Source: Marinobacter lutaoensis
GTDB taxonomy: Bacteria > Pseudomonadota > Gammaproteobacteria > Pseudomonadales > Oleiphilaceae
DNA length: 64,000 bases
Assembly (NCBI RefSeq): GCF_001981305.1
Contig: NZ_MSCW01000007.1
Location: 434,001 to 498,000 of the forward strand
Reading direction: 5' to 3'
Position numbers and translations under genes: made by a program. A model generated the notes under the pieces. The model searched no databases, was not told where the DNA came from, and saw only the letters and a list, made by a program, of their open reading frames with translations. Every line of letters begins with the position of its first letter. Position 1 is the stretch's first letter. Shown piece after piece: positions 22,691-32,042 of the stretch.

Positions 22691-23758
22691 ATGAAAACAC
22701 GTGACCTGAGCAAGCGTCTGGGTGCCGGCCTGCTGGCCGCCTCCCTGTCCATGGCCGCCCTGGGCCAGGAAAAGGAGCACTTCAGCATCGCCTGGACCAT
22801 CTACGCCGGCTGGGTGCCCTGGCAGTACGCCGAGGACAGCGGCATCATGAAGAAATGGGCGGACAAATACGGCATCGACGTGGACATCGTCCAGGTCAAT
22901 GACTACATCGAATCCATCAACCAGTTCACCGCTGGCCAGTTCGACGGCGTGGTCGCCACCAGTATGGACGGCCTGTCCATTCCCGCCGCCTCCGGCGTCG
23001 ACACCACCGCCCTGATCGTCGGCGACTACTCCAACGGCAACGACGGTCTGGTGTCCAAGGACGCCCATTCGATTGAGGAGCTTCGGGGCGAAACCGTGCA
23101 CCTGGTGGAACTGTCGGTATCCCACTACCTGCTGGTGCGGGCGCTGGACAGCGTCGGCATGGAGGAGCGGGACCTGAACGTGGTGAACATTTCGGACGCG
23201 GATCTGGTGTCGGCGTTCCAGACCGACGAGGTGCGTCACGTGGTCACCTGGAACCCGCTGCTGAGCGAAGTGGAAGCCTACCCCGGGGCCACCAAACTGT
23301 TCGATTCCAGCCAGATTCCCGGGCACATCAAGGACCTGACCCTGGTCAACACCGAGACCCTGGCGGACAATCCGAAACTGGGCAAGGCCCTGGTGGGCGC
23401 CTGGTACGAGGTCATGGACATTCTTGCCTCCGACAGCGAGGCGGGCCAGAAGGCGCGCGCCTACCTGGGTGAGCTGTCCGGCACCGACCAGGCCGGTTAC
23501 GAGGCCCAGCTGGCGGCCATGAAGATGTTCTGGCAGCCGCAGATGTCGGTGGACTTCATCAACAGCGAAGAGGCGTTCGAGGCCATGGACAGCGTGCGCC
23601 GGTTCTCCTTCGACAAGGGGCTGCTGGGCCAGGGCGCGACAACCCCCGACTTCGTGGGCATCGAATTCCCGGACGGCACGGTCATGGGCGATGCCGGCAA
23701 TGTGAAGCTGCGTTTCAATGATGACTACATGCAGATGGCGGCGGACGGCGAGATCTGA
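22691..23758 (+). CDS. Periplasmic substrate-binding protein of guanidine-associated ABC transporter (NitT/TauT type)
   Basis: A 355-residue protein with signal peptide ending near ALGQ (residue 25) and no lipobox. The mature sequence is a NitT/TauT-like binding fold (WTIYAGWVPWQYAEDSGIM; FDGVVATSMDGLSIPAASG). An AGGAGAG ribosome site precedes the ATG. It is the last gene of the riboswitch 1 transcript; the matching permease and ATPase are under riboswitch 2 about 3.7 kb further on. Guanidinium is the likely ligand, inferred from regulation. Confidence 0.88.
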   Translation: MKTRDLSKRLGAGLLAASLSMAALGQEKEHFSIAWTIYAGWVPWQYAEDSGIMKKWADKYGIDVDIVQVNDYIESINQFTAGQFDGVVATSMDGLSIPAASGVDTTALIVGDYSNGNDGLVSKDAHSIEELRGETVHLVELSVSHYLLVRALDSVGMEERDLNVVNISDADLVSAFQTDEVRHVVTWNPLLSEVEAYPGATKLFDSSQIPGHIKDLTLVNTETLADNPKLGKALVGAWYEVMDILASDSEAGQKARAYLGELSGTDQAGYEAQLAAMKMFWQPQMSVDFINSEEAFEAMDSVRRFSFDKGLLGQGATTPDFVGIEFPDGTVMGDAGNVKLRFNDDYMQMAADGEI

Positions 23759-23789
23759 CCCGGCCTCGCTTGTTTCATCCGGCACCTGA

Positions 23790-23814
23790 GGGCACGATAG
23801 TCGTGCCCTTTTTT
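23790..23814 (+). terminator. Rho-independent terminator of riboswitch 1 operon
   Basis: GGGCACGA-tag-TCGTGCCC followed by six T residues, about 30 bases past the binding-protein stop. Confidence 0.93.
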
Positions 23815-23885
23815 CTGTTTTGGGCGTATGGGCGGGGCGGACCGTCCTGCCCCGCCGCCCCAAGTGACCCAAAGAGACACAACGA

Positions 23886-24497
23886 ATGCGTCGAACCAAG
23901 GAAGAGGCCGAGAAAACCCGTCAAACGGTACTGGAGGCGGCGTTAACGCTGTTCAGCCGGGACGGCTACTCGCGGACGACCCTGAGCCGGATCGCCAGGG
24001 AAGCCGGCTGCAGCCGGGGGCCGATCTACTGGTATTTCCAGAACAAGGACGATCTGTACGAAGCGGTGCTGGCCTATTCCCAGGAACCCCTCGAAGCCCT
24101 GGTGGACGAATGCCGGGGCATGGCCGACCGTCCCCTGGCCGCCCTGGACCACTTCCTCGACCAGTGGCTATCCCTGCTGGCCAACGACCGACGCTACCGC
24201 CAGTCGTTCGAGATTCTGCTCAACAAGACCGAACTGACCGACGCCATGAGCCGTACCCTGGCCCGCGAACGGCAACTGACGCGTGCCATTGTCGACCTGT
24301 TCGCCACCCTGATCGAACGCGCCATGGCCGTGGGCGCGTTGCGCCGGGGCGAATCCGCCGCCGACCTCGGCTTGCTGGGCTACACCTACCTCATGGGCAT
24401 TACCCAGGCCTGGCTGTTCGCCCCCGGGCTGTTTCCGCTGGAGGACAAGATCCCGTTCTTCCAACGCCAGTTCTGGACCCTGCTCGGCCGGACCTGA
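23886..24497 (+). CDS. TetR/AcrR-family transcriptional regulator
   Basis: A 203-residue repressor-type protein. The N-terminal helix-turn-helix runs through TLSRIAREAGCSRGPIYWYF, very close to AcrR/TtgR (GxIYWxF). The remainder is the ligand-binding domain with FEILLNK and a C-terminal aromatic tail. It lies between the guanidine operon and glnT. A palindrome in the glnT/hydrolase intergenic region is a possible operator. Ligand and target are not known from sequence. Confidence 0.9.
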   Translation: MRRTKEEAEKTRQTVLEAALTLFSRDGYSRTTLSRIAREAGCSRGPIYWYFQNKDDLYEAVLAYSQEPLEALVDECRGMADRPLAALDHFLDQWLSLLANDRRYRQSFEILLNKTELTDAMSRTLARERQLTRAIVDLFATLIERAMAVGALRRGESAADLGLLGYTYLMGITQAWLFAPGLFPLEDKIPFFQRQFWTLLGRT

Positions 24498-24525
24498 GTC
24501 CGGCCGGTACCGGCCGCGGCGCCGT

Positions 24526-25884
24526 TCAGAACAGTTTCAGGTAACGCTCGATCTCCCATGCGGACACATGGTTCTGGTAGCTCTGCCACTCGTCGGTCTT
24601 GTAGTCGACAAACGCCTGGAACATCGCCTCTCCGAACACCTCCCGGGCCAGCGGGTCCGCCGCGAAGGCCTCGATCGCCTCGCCCAGGCTGCGCGGCAGG
24701 TAGCGGATGCCCTGGGCCGCAATCTCGGCATCGCGGTAGTTGTACATGTTCTCGTGGTGCGGCGCGCCGGGCTCCAGCCCCTCGCGGATGCCTTCCAAGC
24801 CAGCCGCCAGAATCAGCGCGGCCCCCAGATAGGGATTGCAGGCGATGTCCGCCGCCCGGCATTCGATACGGCCGCCGGCGCCGGGGATACGGATCATGTT
24901 GGTGCGGTTATTGGAACCGTAACACAGGAACACCGGGGCCCAGGTGGAACCGGACATGCTGCCCTGACGCACCAGCCGCTTGTAGCTGTTCACCGTGGGG
25001 GCGATCACCGCACTAATGGCGGCACCGTGCCGGAGCACCCCGGCGATGAAATGGTACGCCAGCCGGCTGACCCCGCAATCGTGGGGGTCGTCGCCCCGGG
25101 GCTCGAACAGGTTGTCCCCGGTCTCCAGGTCGGCCAGCGACAGGTTGTAATGGGCGCCGCTGCCGGTGCGGTCGGCGAAGGGCTTGGGCATGAAGCTGGC
25201 AAACGCCCCATGCCGGCGGGCGATTTCGTTGGCCATCAGGCGGAAGAACACCAGCCGGTCGGCCATGGTGAGGGCGTCGGCGTAGCGGAAGTCGGTCTCG
25301 AACTGGCCGTTGGCGTCCTCGTGATCGAAGGAGTACACATCCCAACCCAGCTCGTTCATCGCCGCCACCAGCGCGTCCATGATCGGCAGGTTGTCCATCA
25401 ACGCACGGGGGTCGTAACAGGGTTTGCCGGCGGTGTCCCGGTCACTGAGCGGCGCAAAGCCGCCGTCCCCGGTATCGCGGAACAGGAAGAACTCGGTTTC
25501 GATGCCCAGATTGCACCGGTAGCCCATCCCCCGGGCGGCCTCCAGCTGACGGATCAGGATGTTGCGGGAGCAGGCCTCGAAGGGCCGGCCGTTGAGGTAG
25601 AGGCTGCCGGGGAACCAGGCCAGCTGGCGATTCCACGGGCAGATGGCCAGGTTGGCGGCGTCCGGTATGGCCGCCACTTCGTCGTCGGAGATGTCCTGGG
25701 GCACCCCGTCCAGCGCGGCGCCGGTGTACAGTTCGGAACCGGCCATCATCTGGCCCAGGTGGGCCACGGGCACGAACTTGCCCTTGCTGATGCCATGGAT
25801 GTCCACGTAGCTGGCGATGGCGTACTTGACGCCCGCCTCGGTGAGTCGCTGCTGCAGGGCCTGGATGTCGCTGGATCGGGTCAT
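24526..25884 (-). CDS. glnT: GlnT-type (type III) glutamine synthetase-like ligase
   Basis: A 452-residue glutamine synthetase fold protein. Features: YVDIHGISKGKFVPV, the GIETEFFLF metal site, SFDHEDANGQFETDF, SFMPKPFADRTGSGAH, and NNRTNMIRIP. This subgroup (type III) is often linked to amine or urea-related nitrogen use and includes gamma-glutamyl-amide forming enzymes. It may capture ammonia released from guanidine or glutamylate an amine; the sequence does not decide. It is divergent from the MetX-like gene at 26030. Confidence 0.85.
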   Translation of the reverse strand: MTRSSDIQALQQRLTEAGVKYAIASYVDIHGISKGKFVPVAHLGQMMAGSELYTGAALDGVPQDISDDEVAAIPDAANLAICPWNRQLAWFPGSLYLNGRPFEACSRNILIRQLEAARGMGYRCNLGIETEFFLFRDTGDGGFAPLSDRDTAGKPCYDPRALMDNLPIMDALVAAMNELGWDVYSFDHEDANGQFETDFRYADALTMADRLVFFRLMANEIARRHGAFASFMPKPFADRTGSGAHYNLSLADLETGDNLFEPRGDDPHDCGVSRLAYHFIAGVLRHGAAISAVIAPTVNSYKRLVRQGSMSGSTWAPVFLCYGSNNRTNMIRIPGAGGRIECRAADIACNPYLGAALILAAGLEGIREGLEPGAPHHENMYNYRDAEIAAQGIRYLPRSLGEAIEAFAADPLAREVFGEAMFQAFVDYKTDEWQSYQNHVSAWEIERYLKLF

Positions 25885-25954
25885 GGGATGTCCTCGCTGG
25901 GGCCCGCGGACACGGGCCGTTGGTGTCGGTTTGGCACGGAACTTTCATTCAACT

Positions 25955-25970
25955 TACATGCCAGCATGTA
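25955..25970. promoter_or_regulatory. Palindromic operator candidate between glnT and the MetX-like gene
   Basis: TACATGC-CA-GCATGTA: perfect 7-base arms with a 2-base spacer, about 60-70 bases from both divergent starts and next to a TATATA that could be a -10. It resembles AcrR/TtgR operators (TACAT...ATGTA), and an AcrR-like TetR gene is two kb away. Confidence 0.55.
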
Positions 25971-26029
25971 TATAAACCGACACCGACCGCCCGGCGCCGC
26001 CCGCCGCGGTTCCGGACAGGGAGCGGAAA

Positions 26030-27061
26030 ATGACCGATGATCAATGGCATGTGGAGGATTTCGAGGCCGGCGACCTGGCCCTCGCCAGCGGCGCCACGCT
26101 GCACAACGCCCGCCTGCGCTACCATCGTCTGGGCAAGCTGAACGCACCAAAAGACAACCTGATTCTGCTGCCCACGTACTACGGTGGTGCAGCCTCGGGC
26201 AATCACCCCTGGGTCACGCCGGGCGGACCGCTGGACCCGGAGCGCTACTGCCTGGTCATCCCGGCACTGATCGGGGCCGGCGAGTCCGCCTCCCCCTCCA
26301 ACACCCCCGGCCGTCAGGGTGGCGCCGGGTTTCCGGTTGTCAGCCTGTACGACAACGTGCGCCTGCAGCGGCGCCTGCTCGATGCGGTGTTCGGCGGCGC
26401 CCGGCTGGCCCTGGTGATGGGCTGGTCCATGGGCGGCATGCAGGCGCTGCATTGGGGCGCGCTGTTTCCCGACCGGGTGAGCGCAATTCTGGCGGTGTGC
26501 GCCAGCGGCCGCTGCCACCCGTTCAACCGGATGTTTCTGGAGGGGGTGCGCGCGGCTCTCACCGCCGATCCGGCCTGGGCCGGTGGCCACTACCGGCAAC
26601 CGCCCCGGCAGGGTCTGGCGGCGTTCGGCCGGGTCTATGCCGGCTGGGCCTACGCACCGGCTTTTTTCCGGCAACGGCTGTACCGGCGGCTGGGGTTTGA
26701 CAGCCCCGAGGCCCTGCTGGCGTTCTGGGCACGGGATCACCAGGCTCAGGACGCCAACGACCTGCTGTCGGTGCTGACCACCTGGAGCCAGGCCGACCTG
26801 GCCGACCACCCGAGGTTCGCCGGAGACGGCGCCGCGGCCCGGGCCCGGCTGACCATGCCCTGCACCCTGATGCCCTGCACCAGCGACCAGTATTTCCGTG
26901 TTGAGGAAGTGGAGGCAGAGGCCGCCGGCATGCCAGGGGCTCGGGTTCGCCCCCTGGCCTCGTCCTTCGGCCACATCGCCGGCGGCCCCGGCCGGGTGCC
27001 GGAGGTACAGCGGGCCGTGCTGCGGGAGGCCGCCCGGCTGCTCGCTGGAGACGCCCCGTGA
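26030..27061 (+). CDS. Alpha/beta-fold hydrolase, homoserine O-acetyltransferase (MetX)-like
   Basis: A 343-residue protein of the MetX-related alpha/beta-hydrolase group. The nucleophile elbow is GWSMGGMQALHW; the early block is LPTYYGGAASGNHPW; the C-terminal histidine is in SFGHIAGGPG. It is shorter than typical MetX and lacks its full substrate loop, so it is probably a hydrolase or acyltransferase of unknown substrate rather than the methionine enzyme. Such genes occur beside urea/guanidine and amide genes. It is transcribed divergently from glnT. Confidence 0.8.
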   Translation: MTDDQWHVEDFEAGDLALASGATLHNARLRYHRLGKLNAPKDNLILLPTYYGGAASGNHPWVTPGGPLDPERYCLVIPALIGAGESASPSNTPGRQGGAGFPVVSLYDNVRLQRRLLDAVFGGARLALVMGWSMGGMQALHWGALFPDRVSAILAVCASGRCHPFNRMFLEGVRAALTADPAWAGGHYRQPPRQGLAAFGRVYAGWAYAPAFFRQRLYRRLGFDSPEALLAFWARDHQAQDANDLLSVLTTWSQADLADHPRFAGDGAAARARLTMPCTLMPCTSDQYFRVEEVEAEAAGMPGARVRPLASSFGHIAGGPGRVPEVQRAVLREAARLLAGDAP

Positions 27062-27269
27062 CAGGGCTCGGCCAGCGCCGCCGCGCCCTTTTGGTGCGAC
27101 GGCCCCGGAGCCTGGCCCGCGGAGGGCCCGGAGCCCCGGCCGTTGGCCATGCTGGCACGAAGCCTGCAGCCTCCTCTCCCGGGATGGTCACGACCCGACG
27201 GGGACGGACCACAAGCGATCGACGCACAGCAACACCGCCCCGTGTGCGGGCCACAATTTGGACACAATG

Positions 27270-27380
27270 GGTGACTAGGGTTCCGATCCGGACACGGCCT
27301 GCCGGCCGCACCGGATGGCTGGTCCGAGAGTCACCGACCTCTGGGAGGTTACACGGCGGGACAAAAGCCCGGGAGATCGG
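27270..27380 (+). ncRNA. Guanidine-I (ykkC) riboswitch 2
   Basis: Same core as riboswitch 1: GACTAGGGTTCCG, variable hairpin, CTGGTCCGAGAGTCACCGAC, then TTACACGGCGGGACAAAAGC followed by CCGGGAGA. It precedes the ABC permease start by about 50 bases. The preceding 27062-27269 stretch has no gene that I can support; it probably holds the promoter. Confidence 0.95.
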
Positions 27381-27428
27381 ATTGCACGCGATTCCAGTGC
27401 CGTGTTCTGTGACCAGAGGAGACACACC

Positions 27429-28244
27429 ATGCGACTGATCAACCGCACCCCGGGACGCCTCGCCGCCACCGCGCTCGGTGTGCTGCCCTTTCTCGCCATC
27501 CTGCTGTTCTACGGGCTTGCCTCCCAGCAGCGCCTGGCCGATAACCCCAATGACAAGCTCCTGCCCGGCATGACGCAGATGGCCGCCGCCGTGGACCGGA
27601 TGGCGTTCGAGGAGGACCGCCGCAGCGGCGATTACCTGATGTGGGAGGACACCGTCGCCAGCCTGGAGCGCCTGGGGCTGGGCGTCGGCGTGGCGGCCTT
27701 GCTGGCGCTGGTGGTGGGGCTGGCCAACGGCGTGCTGCCGCTGGTCCGGGCGCACCTGGCCCCGTTGGTGTCGGCGCTGTCGATGATCCCGCCCCTGGCG
27801 ATCCTGCCGATCCTGTTCATCGTGTTCGGCCTGGGCGAGCTGTCGAAGGTGATGCTGATTGTCATCGGCACCGCCCCGATCATGATGCGGGACCTGACCC
27901 AGCGGGTGCGGGAGCTGCCGGCCGAGCAACGGATCAAGATCCAGACCCTCGGTGCCAATTCCTGGCAGGTGATCACCCGCATGGCCCTGCCGCAGGTGTT
28001 GCCCCGTCTGATCGACGCGGTTCGCCTGAGCCTGGGACCGGCCTGGCTGTTCCTGATCGCCGCCGAGGCGATCGCCTCCACCGAGGGTTTGGGCTACCGC
28101 ATCTTTCTGGTGCGCCGGTACCTCGCCATGGAGGTCATCCTGCCCTACGTGATCTGGATCACCCTGCTGGCAATCCTCATCGACCAGTGTCTGCGCCTGG
28201 CCAATCGCCGGCTGTTTCCCTGGTACAACGCGGGAGGTCACTGA
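27429..28244 (+). CDS. ABC transporter permease (NitT/TauT family), guanidine-associated
   Basis: A 271-residue inner-membrane protein with about six hydrophobic segments and the ABC permease coupling loop around AEQRIKIQTLGANSWQVI. An AGAGGAG ribosome site precedes the ATG; the frame is open 38 codons earlier inside the riboswitch, which cannot be coding. It follows riboswitch 2 and overlaps the ATPase start by one base (TGATG). It probably pairs with the binding protein at 22691. Confidence 0.92.
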   Translation: MRLINRTPGRLAATALGVLPFLAILLFYGLASQQRLADNPNDKLLPGMTQMAAAVDRMAFEEDRRSGDYLMWEDTVASLERLGLGVGVAALLALVVGLANGVLPLVRAHLAPLVSALSMIPPLAILPILFIVFGLGELSKVMLIVIGTAPIMMRDLTQRVRELPAEQRIKIQTLGANSWQVITRMALPQVLPRLIDAVRLSLGPAWLFLIAAEAIASTEGLGYRIFLVRRYLAMEVILPYVIWITLLAILIDQCLRLANRRLFPWYNAGGH

Positions 28245-29029
28245 TGAGTTTCATCACCGTCCGGAATCTGTGGAAGAACTACGGCGACCAAGTGGTCCTG
28301 GAGAACCTCAACCTGAGCGTGCCCCAGGGGGAATTCTGCACCCTGGTGGGGGCCTCCGGCTGCGGCAAGTCGACGTTCCTGAAGATGCTGCTGGGGCAGG
28401 AAAGTCCGAGTCGGGGCGAACTGCTGCTGGACGGCCGGCCGTTCCCCCGGGAGCCGGACCGGCACCGGGGCATCGTGTTCCAGCGCTACTCGGTGTTCCC
28501 GCATCTGAGTGTGCGCCAGAACGTGCTGATGGGGTTGGAACTGGAACAGAAACCGGTCCTCGGCCGGCTGTTCGGCCGGGCCCGCCGGACCGCCCTGGCC
28601 CGAGTGGACGAGATGCTGGCCCAGGTCGGCCTGAGTGCCTCCGCACACCGCTGGCCCCACGAGCTGTCCGGCGGCATGCAGCAACGGCTGGCCATCGCCC
28701 AGTCGCTGATCATGCGGCCCCGGGTGCTGCTGCTGGACGAACCCTTCGGGGCCTTGGACCCGGGCATCCGGGCCGACATGCACGAGCTGCTGCTGACCCT
28801 GTGGCGGGAGACCGGCACCACCATTTTCATGGTCACCCACGACCTGCGCGAAGGCTTCTACCTGGGCACCCGGCTGCTGGTGTTCGACAAGGTCCGCAAC
28901 GACCCGCACGCTCCCGGGGCCTACGGCGCCACCGTAACCTACGACCAGCCGATCGGGCAGGCCGACCGCCGGCTGTATCAGGACATCGAAGCCTCGGTGA
29001 CCACCACCGCCCGGCACCAGGCGGCATAA
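28244..29029 (+). CDS. ABC transporter ATP-binding protein (NitT/TauT family), guanidine-associated
   Basis: A 261-residue ATPase with Walker A GASGCGKST, signature LSGGMQQR, Walker B LLLDEPFGALD and the H-loop MVTHD. Length and sequence fit the NitT/TauT/Ssu group. Translation is coupled to the permease. With the permease and the distant binding protein it makes one importer, whose two parts respond to guanidine separately through two riboswitches. Confidence 0.93.
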   Translation: MSFITVRNLWKNYGDQVVLENLNLSVPQGEFCTLVGASGCGKSTFLKMLLGQESPSRGELLLDGRPFPREPDRHRGIVFQRYSVFPHLSVRQNVLMGLELEQKPVLGRLFGRARRTALARVDEMLAQVGLSASAHRWPHELSGGMQQRLAIAQSLIMRPRVLLLDEPFGALDPGIRADMHELLLTLWRETGTTIFMVTHDLREGFYLGTRLLVFDKVRNDPHAPGAYGATVTYDQPIGQADRRLYQDIEASVTTTARHQAA

Positions 29030-29033
29030 CCCC

Positions 29034-29060
29034 AAAAAAAGGGCTGCCCGGAGGCAGCCC
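29034..29060 (-). terminator. Rho-independent terminator downstream of the lanthanide-type dehydrogenase
   Basis: On the minus strand GGGCTGCC-tccg-GGCAGCCC is followed by seven T residues, 22 bases past the dehydrogenase stop. It may also help end the opposing ABC transcript. Confidence 0.9.
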
Positions 29061-29081
29061 GACAATGCCCGAACATGCAGA

Positions 29082-30857
29082 TCAGTTCGACGCAATCCGG
29101 TCCCGGGGCAGCTTGAAGGTCCAGACCATGCCGCCCTGGTTGAAGTGCTTGACCACCTTGGCCACCTCACCGCCCCACAGGGGCACCGCGCCTCCCCAGC
29201 CGGACAGCACGGAGACGTACTGCTCGCCGTCCATTTCCCAGGTGATCGGAGACCCCACCACGCCGGAGCCGGTGTTGAACCGGTACAGTTCCTTGCCGGT
29301 GCGGGCGTCGAAGGCTTTCAGGTAGCCTTCCGGCGTGCCGGTGAACACCAGGTTGCCGGCGGTGGTCATCACCCCGCCCCACAACGGCGCGGTGTTCTCA
29401 TAGCGCCAGACTTCCCGGCCGGTTGTCGGGTCCATGGCCCGCAACACGCCGATGTAGTCGTCGTTGGCCGGCCGGATGGTGAAGCCGGCGCCCAGGAACG
29501 CCGCACCCTTCTTGTAGGACACCGGCTCGTTCCAGATGTCCATGGCCCACTCGTTGGAGGGCACATAGAACAGACCGGTCCCCGGGTTATAGGCCATGGG
29601 CATCCAGTTCTTGCCCCCCAGGAAGGCGGGCTGCGCCAGGACGGTTTCGCCCTTGCCGCCCGAGCTCTTGGACGGATCCCCCGGACGGCCGCCCTCGGCG
29701 TAGATGGGGCGCCCGGTGTCCGGGTCCAGGCCCTTGGCCCAGGTGATCGTGTCCACGAACGGGAAACCGCGGATGAAGGCGCCGTTCTCGCGGTTCAGGA
29801 CGTAGAAGAAGCCGTTGCGGTCGGCGGTGGCCGCCGCCTTCACGGTCCGGCCGTTCTCGTTCAGGTCGAAGGCGATCAGCTCATTGACGCCGTCGTAGTC
29901 CCAGCCGTCGTGGGGCGTGGTCTGGAAGTGCCACTTGATGCTGCCGTCGTCCGGGTCGATCGCCAGGCGGGAGGAGGAGAACAGGTTGTCCCCCGGGCGC
30001 AGGTGGGAGTTCCAGGGCGCCGGGTTGCCGGTGCCGAAGAACAGGGTGTCGGTGTCGGCGTCGTAGGTGCCGCCCAGCCAGGTGGCCGCGCCCCCGTTCT
30101 TCCACATGTCGCCCGGCCAGGTCCGGCCGGCCTGACCACCGGAAATGCCGTTCTCGATGGCCTTGCCGTCCCGGTACACATACCCCATGTGACCTTCGAC
30201 GGTGGGCCGGGTCCACAGTTTTTCGCCGGTATTGGCGTCGTAGGCCTCAACCTTGCCGACGATGCCGAACTCACCCCCGGACACCCCGGTGATGACCTTG
30301 CCCTTGACGATCATGGGGGCGGCGGTGATGGCATAGCCGGCCTGGTAGTCCGCCACCTTCTTGATCCACATGGGCTTGCCGGTGTCCCGGTTCAACGCCA
30401 CCAGCTTGGCGTCCAGGGTCCCGAAGATGACCTTGTCACCGTACAGGGCAACCCCCCGGTTGACCACGTCGCAACAGGGCATGATGCCGTCGGGCAGCCG
30501 GGCATCGTACTGCCACCGCTCCTCGCCGGTGCGGGCGTCGATGGCGTAGACCCGGGAGTAGGAGGCGGAAACGTACATCACCCCATCCTTGACCAGCGGC
30601 TGGGCTTCCTGGCCCCGCATCTTCTCGTTGCCAAAGGAAAAGGCCCACACCGGTTGCAGGTAGCGGACGTTGTCAGTGGTCAGATGGTCCAGCGGGCTGA
30701 ACCGCTGGCCCGACAGGCCCATGCCGTAGGTGACCACGTCCTCCGTGGTCCGGGCGTCATTCAAGATGTCCTCGTCGGTCACCGCCAGGGCGCCGCAGGA
30801 CACCGTCAGGGCCAGGGTGCCGGCGGCGACGCGTATCCCGAACTTGCTTGATCTCAT
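29082..30857 (-). CDS. pedH: PQQ-dependent alcohol dehydrogenase, lanthanide type (PedH/ExaF-like)
   Basis: Periplasmic quinoprotein alcohol dehydrogenase of 591 residues with an eight-bladed propeller. The signal peptide ends near GALA. The vicinal disulfide CC that stacks on PQQ is in [10 protein letters not shown]. The active site is [11 protein letters not shown]: the extra aspartate two residues after the catalytic Asp is the known marker of lanthanide-dependent enzymes such as XoxF, ExaF and PedH. W-repeats such as [12 protein letters not shown] recur. ATG at 30857 follows a GGAGAG site. Substrate is a primary alcohol; ethanol is the likely one. Confidence 0.93.
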   Translation of the reverse strand: MRSSKFGIRVAAGTLALTVSCGALAVTDEDILNDARTTEDVVTYGMGLSGQRFSPLDHLTTDNVRYLQPVWAFSFGNEKMRGQEAQPLVKDGVMYVSASYSRVYAIDARTGEERWQYDARLPDGIMPCCDVVNRGVALYGDKVIFGTLDAKLVALNRDTGKPMWIKKVADYQAGYAITAAPMIVKGKVITGVSGGEFGIVGKVEAYDANTGEKLWTRPTVEGHMGYVYRDGKAIENGISGGQAGRTWPGDMWKNGGAATWLGGTYDADTDTLFFGTGNPAPWNSHLRPGDNLFSSSRLAIDPDDGSIKWHFQTTPHDGWDYDGVNELIAFDLNENGRTVKAAATADRNGFFYVLNRENGAFIRGFPFVDTITWAKGLDPDTGRPIYAEGGRPGDPSKSSGGKGETVLAQPAFLGGKNWMPMAYNPGTGLFYVPSNEWAMDIWNEPVSYKKGAAFLGAGFTIRPANDDYIGVLRAMDPTTGREVWRYENTAPLWGGVMTTAGNLVFTGTPEGYLKAFDARTGKELYRFNTGSGVVGSPITWEMDGEQYVSVLSGWGGAVPLWGGEVAKVVKHFNQGGMVWTFKLPRDRIASN

Positions 30858-30983
30858 GGTTGCGCTCTCCGATTCTCTTGTTGTCGGTTGCTCAGGCGAA
30901 CCGGGAAATTTTCCCGCCTCCGGGACGATTCTTGGCGTTGTCGGCAAGCGCAACAATTGCCCGCCGGAACAGGTTTTCTCATC

Positions 30984-30997
30984 ACTTGGTCGTACAA
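30984..30997 (-). promoter_or_regulatory. TACGACC-type box upstream of the lanthanide-type dehydrogenase
   Basis: Minus strand TGTACGACCAAGTG, about 130 bases before the start. Eleven bases (TGTACGACCAA) are identical to the box before the cytochrome c gene. Confidence 0.5.
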
Positions 30998-31015
30998 CCC
31001 GACCGGCGGCGCGCC

Positions 31016-31972
31016 TCAGCGCTGGCCCTGCGCCCGGGCCAGGGCGTCCGGCGCCAGGAACGCCCGGTAGTACTGGGGCACGCTGTAGCGCAGCCCCTCG
31101 GCGGCAAACAGCGCCGCCAGCGCCCCGGACCGTACCAGGTGGTCGATCACCCCCTCCAGGGCATACCCCAGCTGGCGATGGGTGTGCTTGATCGCCAGGC
31201 CCACATCCCAGCGTTGGCGAACAATGCCGGGGAAGCCGGTGTCCGCGGCCCGAAAGCGGGCGTGGCCGGGCCAGTTCAGTTCGTGGTCGATCTCCGCGCG
31301 CATGCCCATGACCCCGCTCACCTCGCCCCGGGCCATGGCCGCGAAGGCCGCCCGCACGTTCCGGTAGTGCCGGACCTGATCCCGCAACCGGCCGCCCAGG
31401 CCGGAGCTCAGGTAGAAATCCGGCAAGGTGTCGATTTCCACGCCGATGGGGTGGTACTGGAACACCGCCACCGAGTCGACCTCCGCCAGCTGGTCCGGGT
31501 CATAGGCGATTTGCCAGGTTTCCTGCTGATAGGGCCCGAACAGCACCACCTGCTCGTTGATGTACTCGCCGGTGGCATCCCGCAGGTAGGCGTATTCGGT
31601 GTCGTAGGGCACCCGCAGCATCACGTCCGCCAGTCGCTGCCGGTCCAGATAGTGCCCTTTCCAGACGTTGTTGCGCAGATCGTCCCCCAGGTTTTCATCC
31701 GGGGTGATCCAGTGCACCCGGAACTCGACCCCCAGGCCCTCGGCCAGGCGCTTGCCCAGCGCCACGTCGATGCCCCGGGGCTCCCCGTCCACCTCGTAGG
31801 AGTAGGGTGGAAAGTCCCGGTAGACCCCGACCTTCAAGTAGCCGGAGGCCAGGATGACGTCGTAGGTGCGGTCGGAGGGACGGTTGAGCAGGGCGTTCCC
31901 GTCCCCGGTGGTCTCGGCCCGGGCCTGCCCCCAGGCCAGCAGCAGTGTCAGAACCAGCGTCATGGCTTTCAT
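31016..31972 (-). CDS. Periplasmic binding protein-like, MxaJ/XoxJ type, linked to quinoprotein dehydrogenase
   Basis: A 318-residue protein with signal peptide [19 protein letters not shown] and a type 2 periplasmic binding fold ([36 protein letters not shown]). Proteins of this kind (MxaJ, XoxJ, PedG) accompany quinoprotein dehydrogenases and are thought to help their maturation or electron transfer rather than transport. It lies between the two dehydrogenases, just after the cytochrome c gene on the same strand. Confidence 0.85.
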   Translation of the reverse strand: MKAMTLVLTLLLAWGQARAETTGDGNALLNRPSDRTYDVILASGYLKVGVYRDFPPYSYEVDGEPRGIDVALGKRLAEGLGVEFRVHWITPDENLGDDLRNNVWKGHYLDRQRLADVMLRVPYDTEYAYLRDATGEYINEQVVLFGPYQQETWQIAYDPDQLAEVDSVAVFQYHPIGVEIDTLPDFYLSSGLGGRLRDQVRHYRNVRAAFAAMARGEVSGVMGMRAEIDHELNWPGHARFRAADTGFPGIVRQRWDVGLAIKHTHRQLGYALEGVIDHLVRSGALAALFAAEGLRYSVPQYYRAFLAPDALARAQGQR

Positions 31973-32042
31973 GCGGTTTCCCCCAACGGCGACGGGCCGG
32001 CACTGGGCCGGCCCGGATCGGCTGCCCGAACGAACGGTGGCA

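Noticed and set aside
26030..27061. Genuine MetX homoserine O-acetyltransferase
   Set aside because: Motifs fit the superfamily, but the length and the context beside guanidine genes do not suit methionine synthesis; left as MetX-like.
26559..28241. A 560-codon minus-strand open frame crossing riboswitch 2
   Set aside because: It runs opposite to the riboswitch and ABC permease; low-complexity composition.
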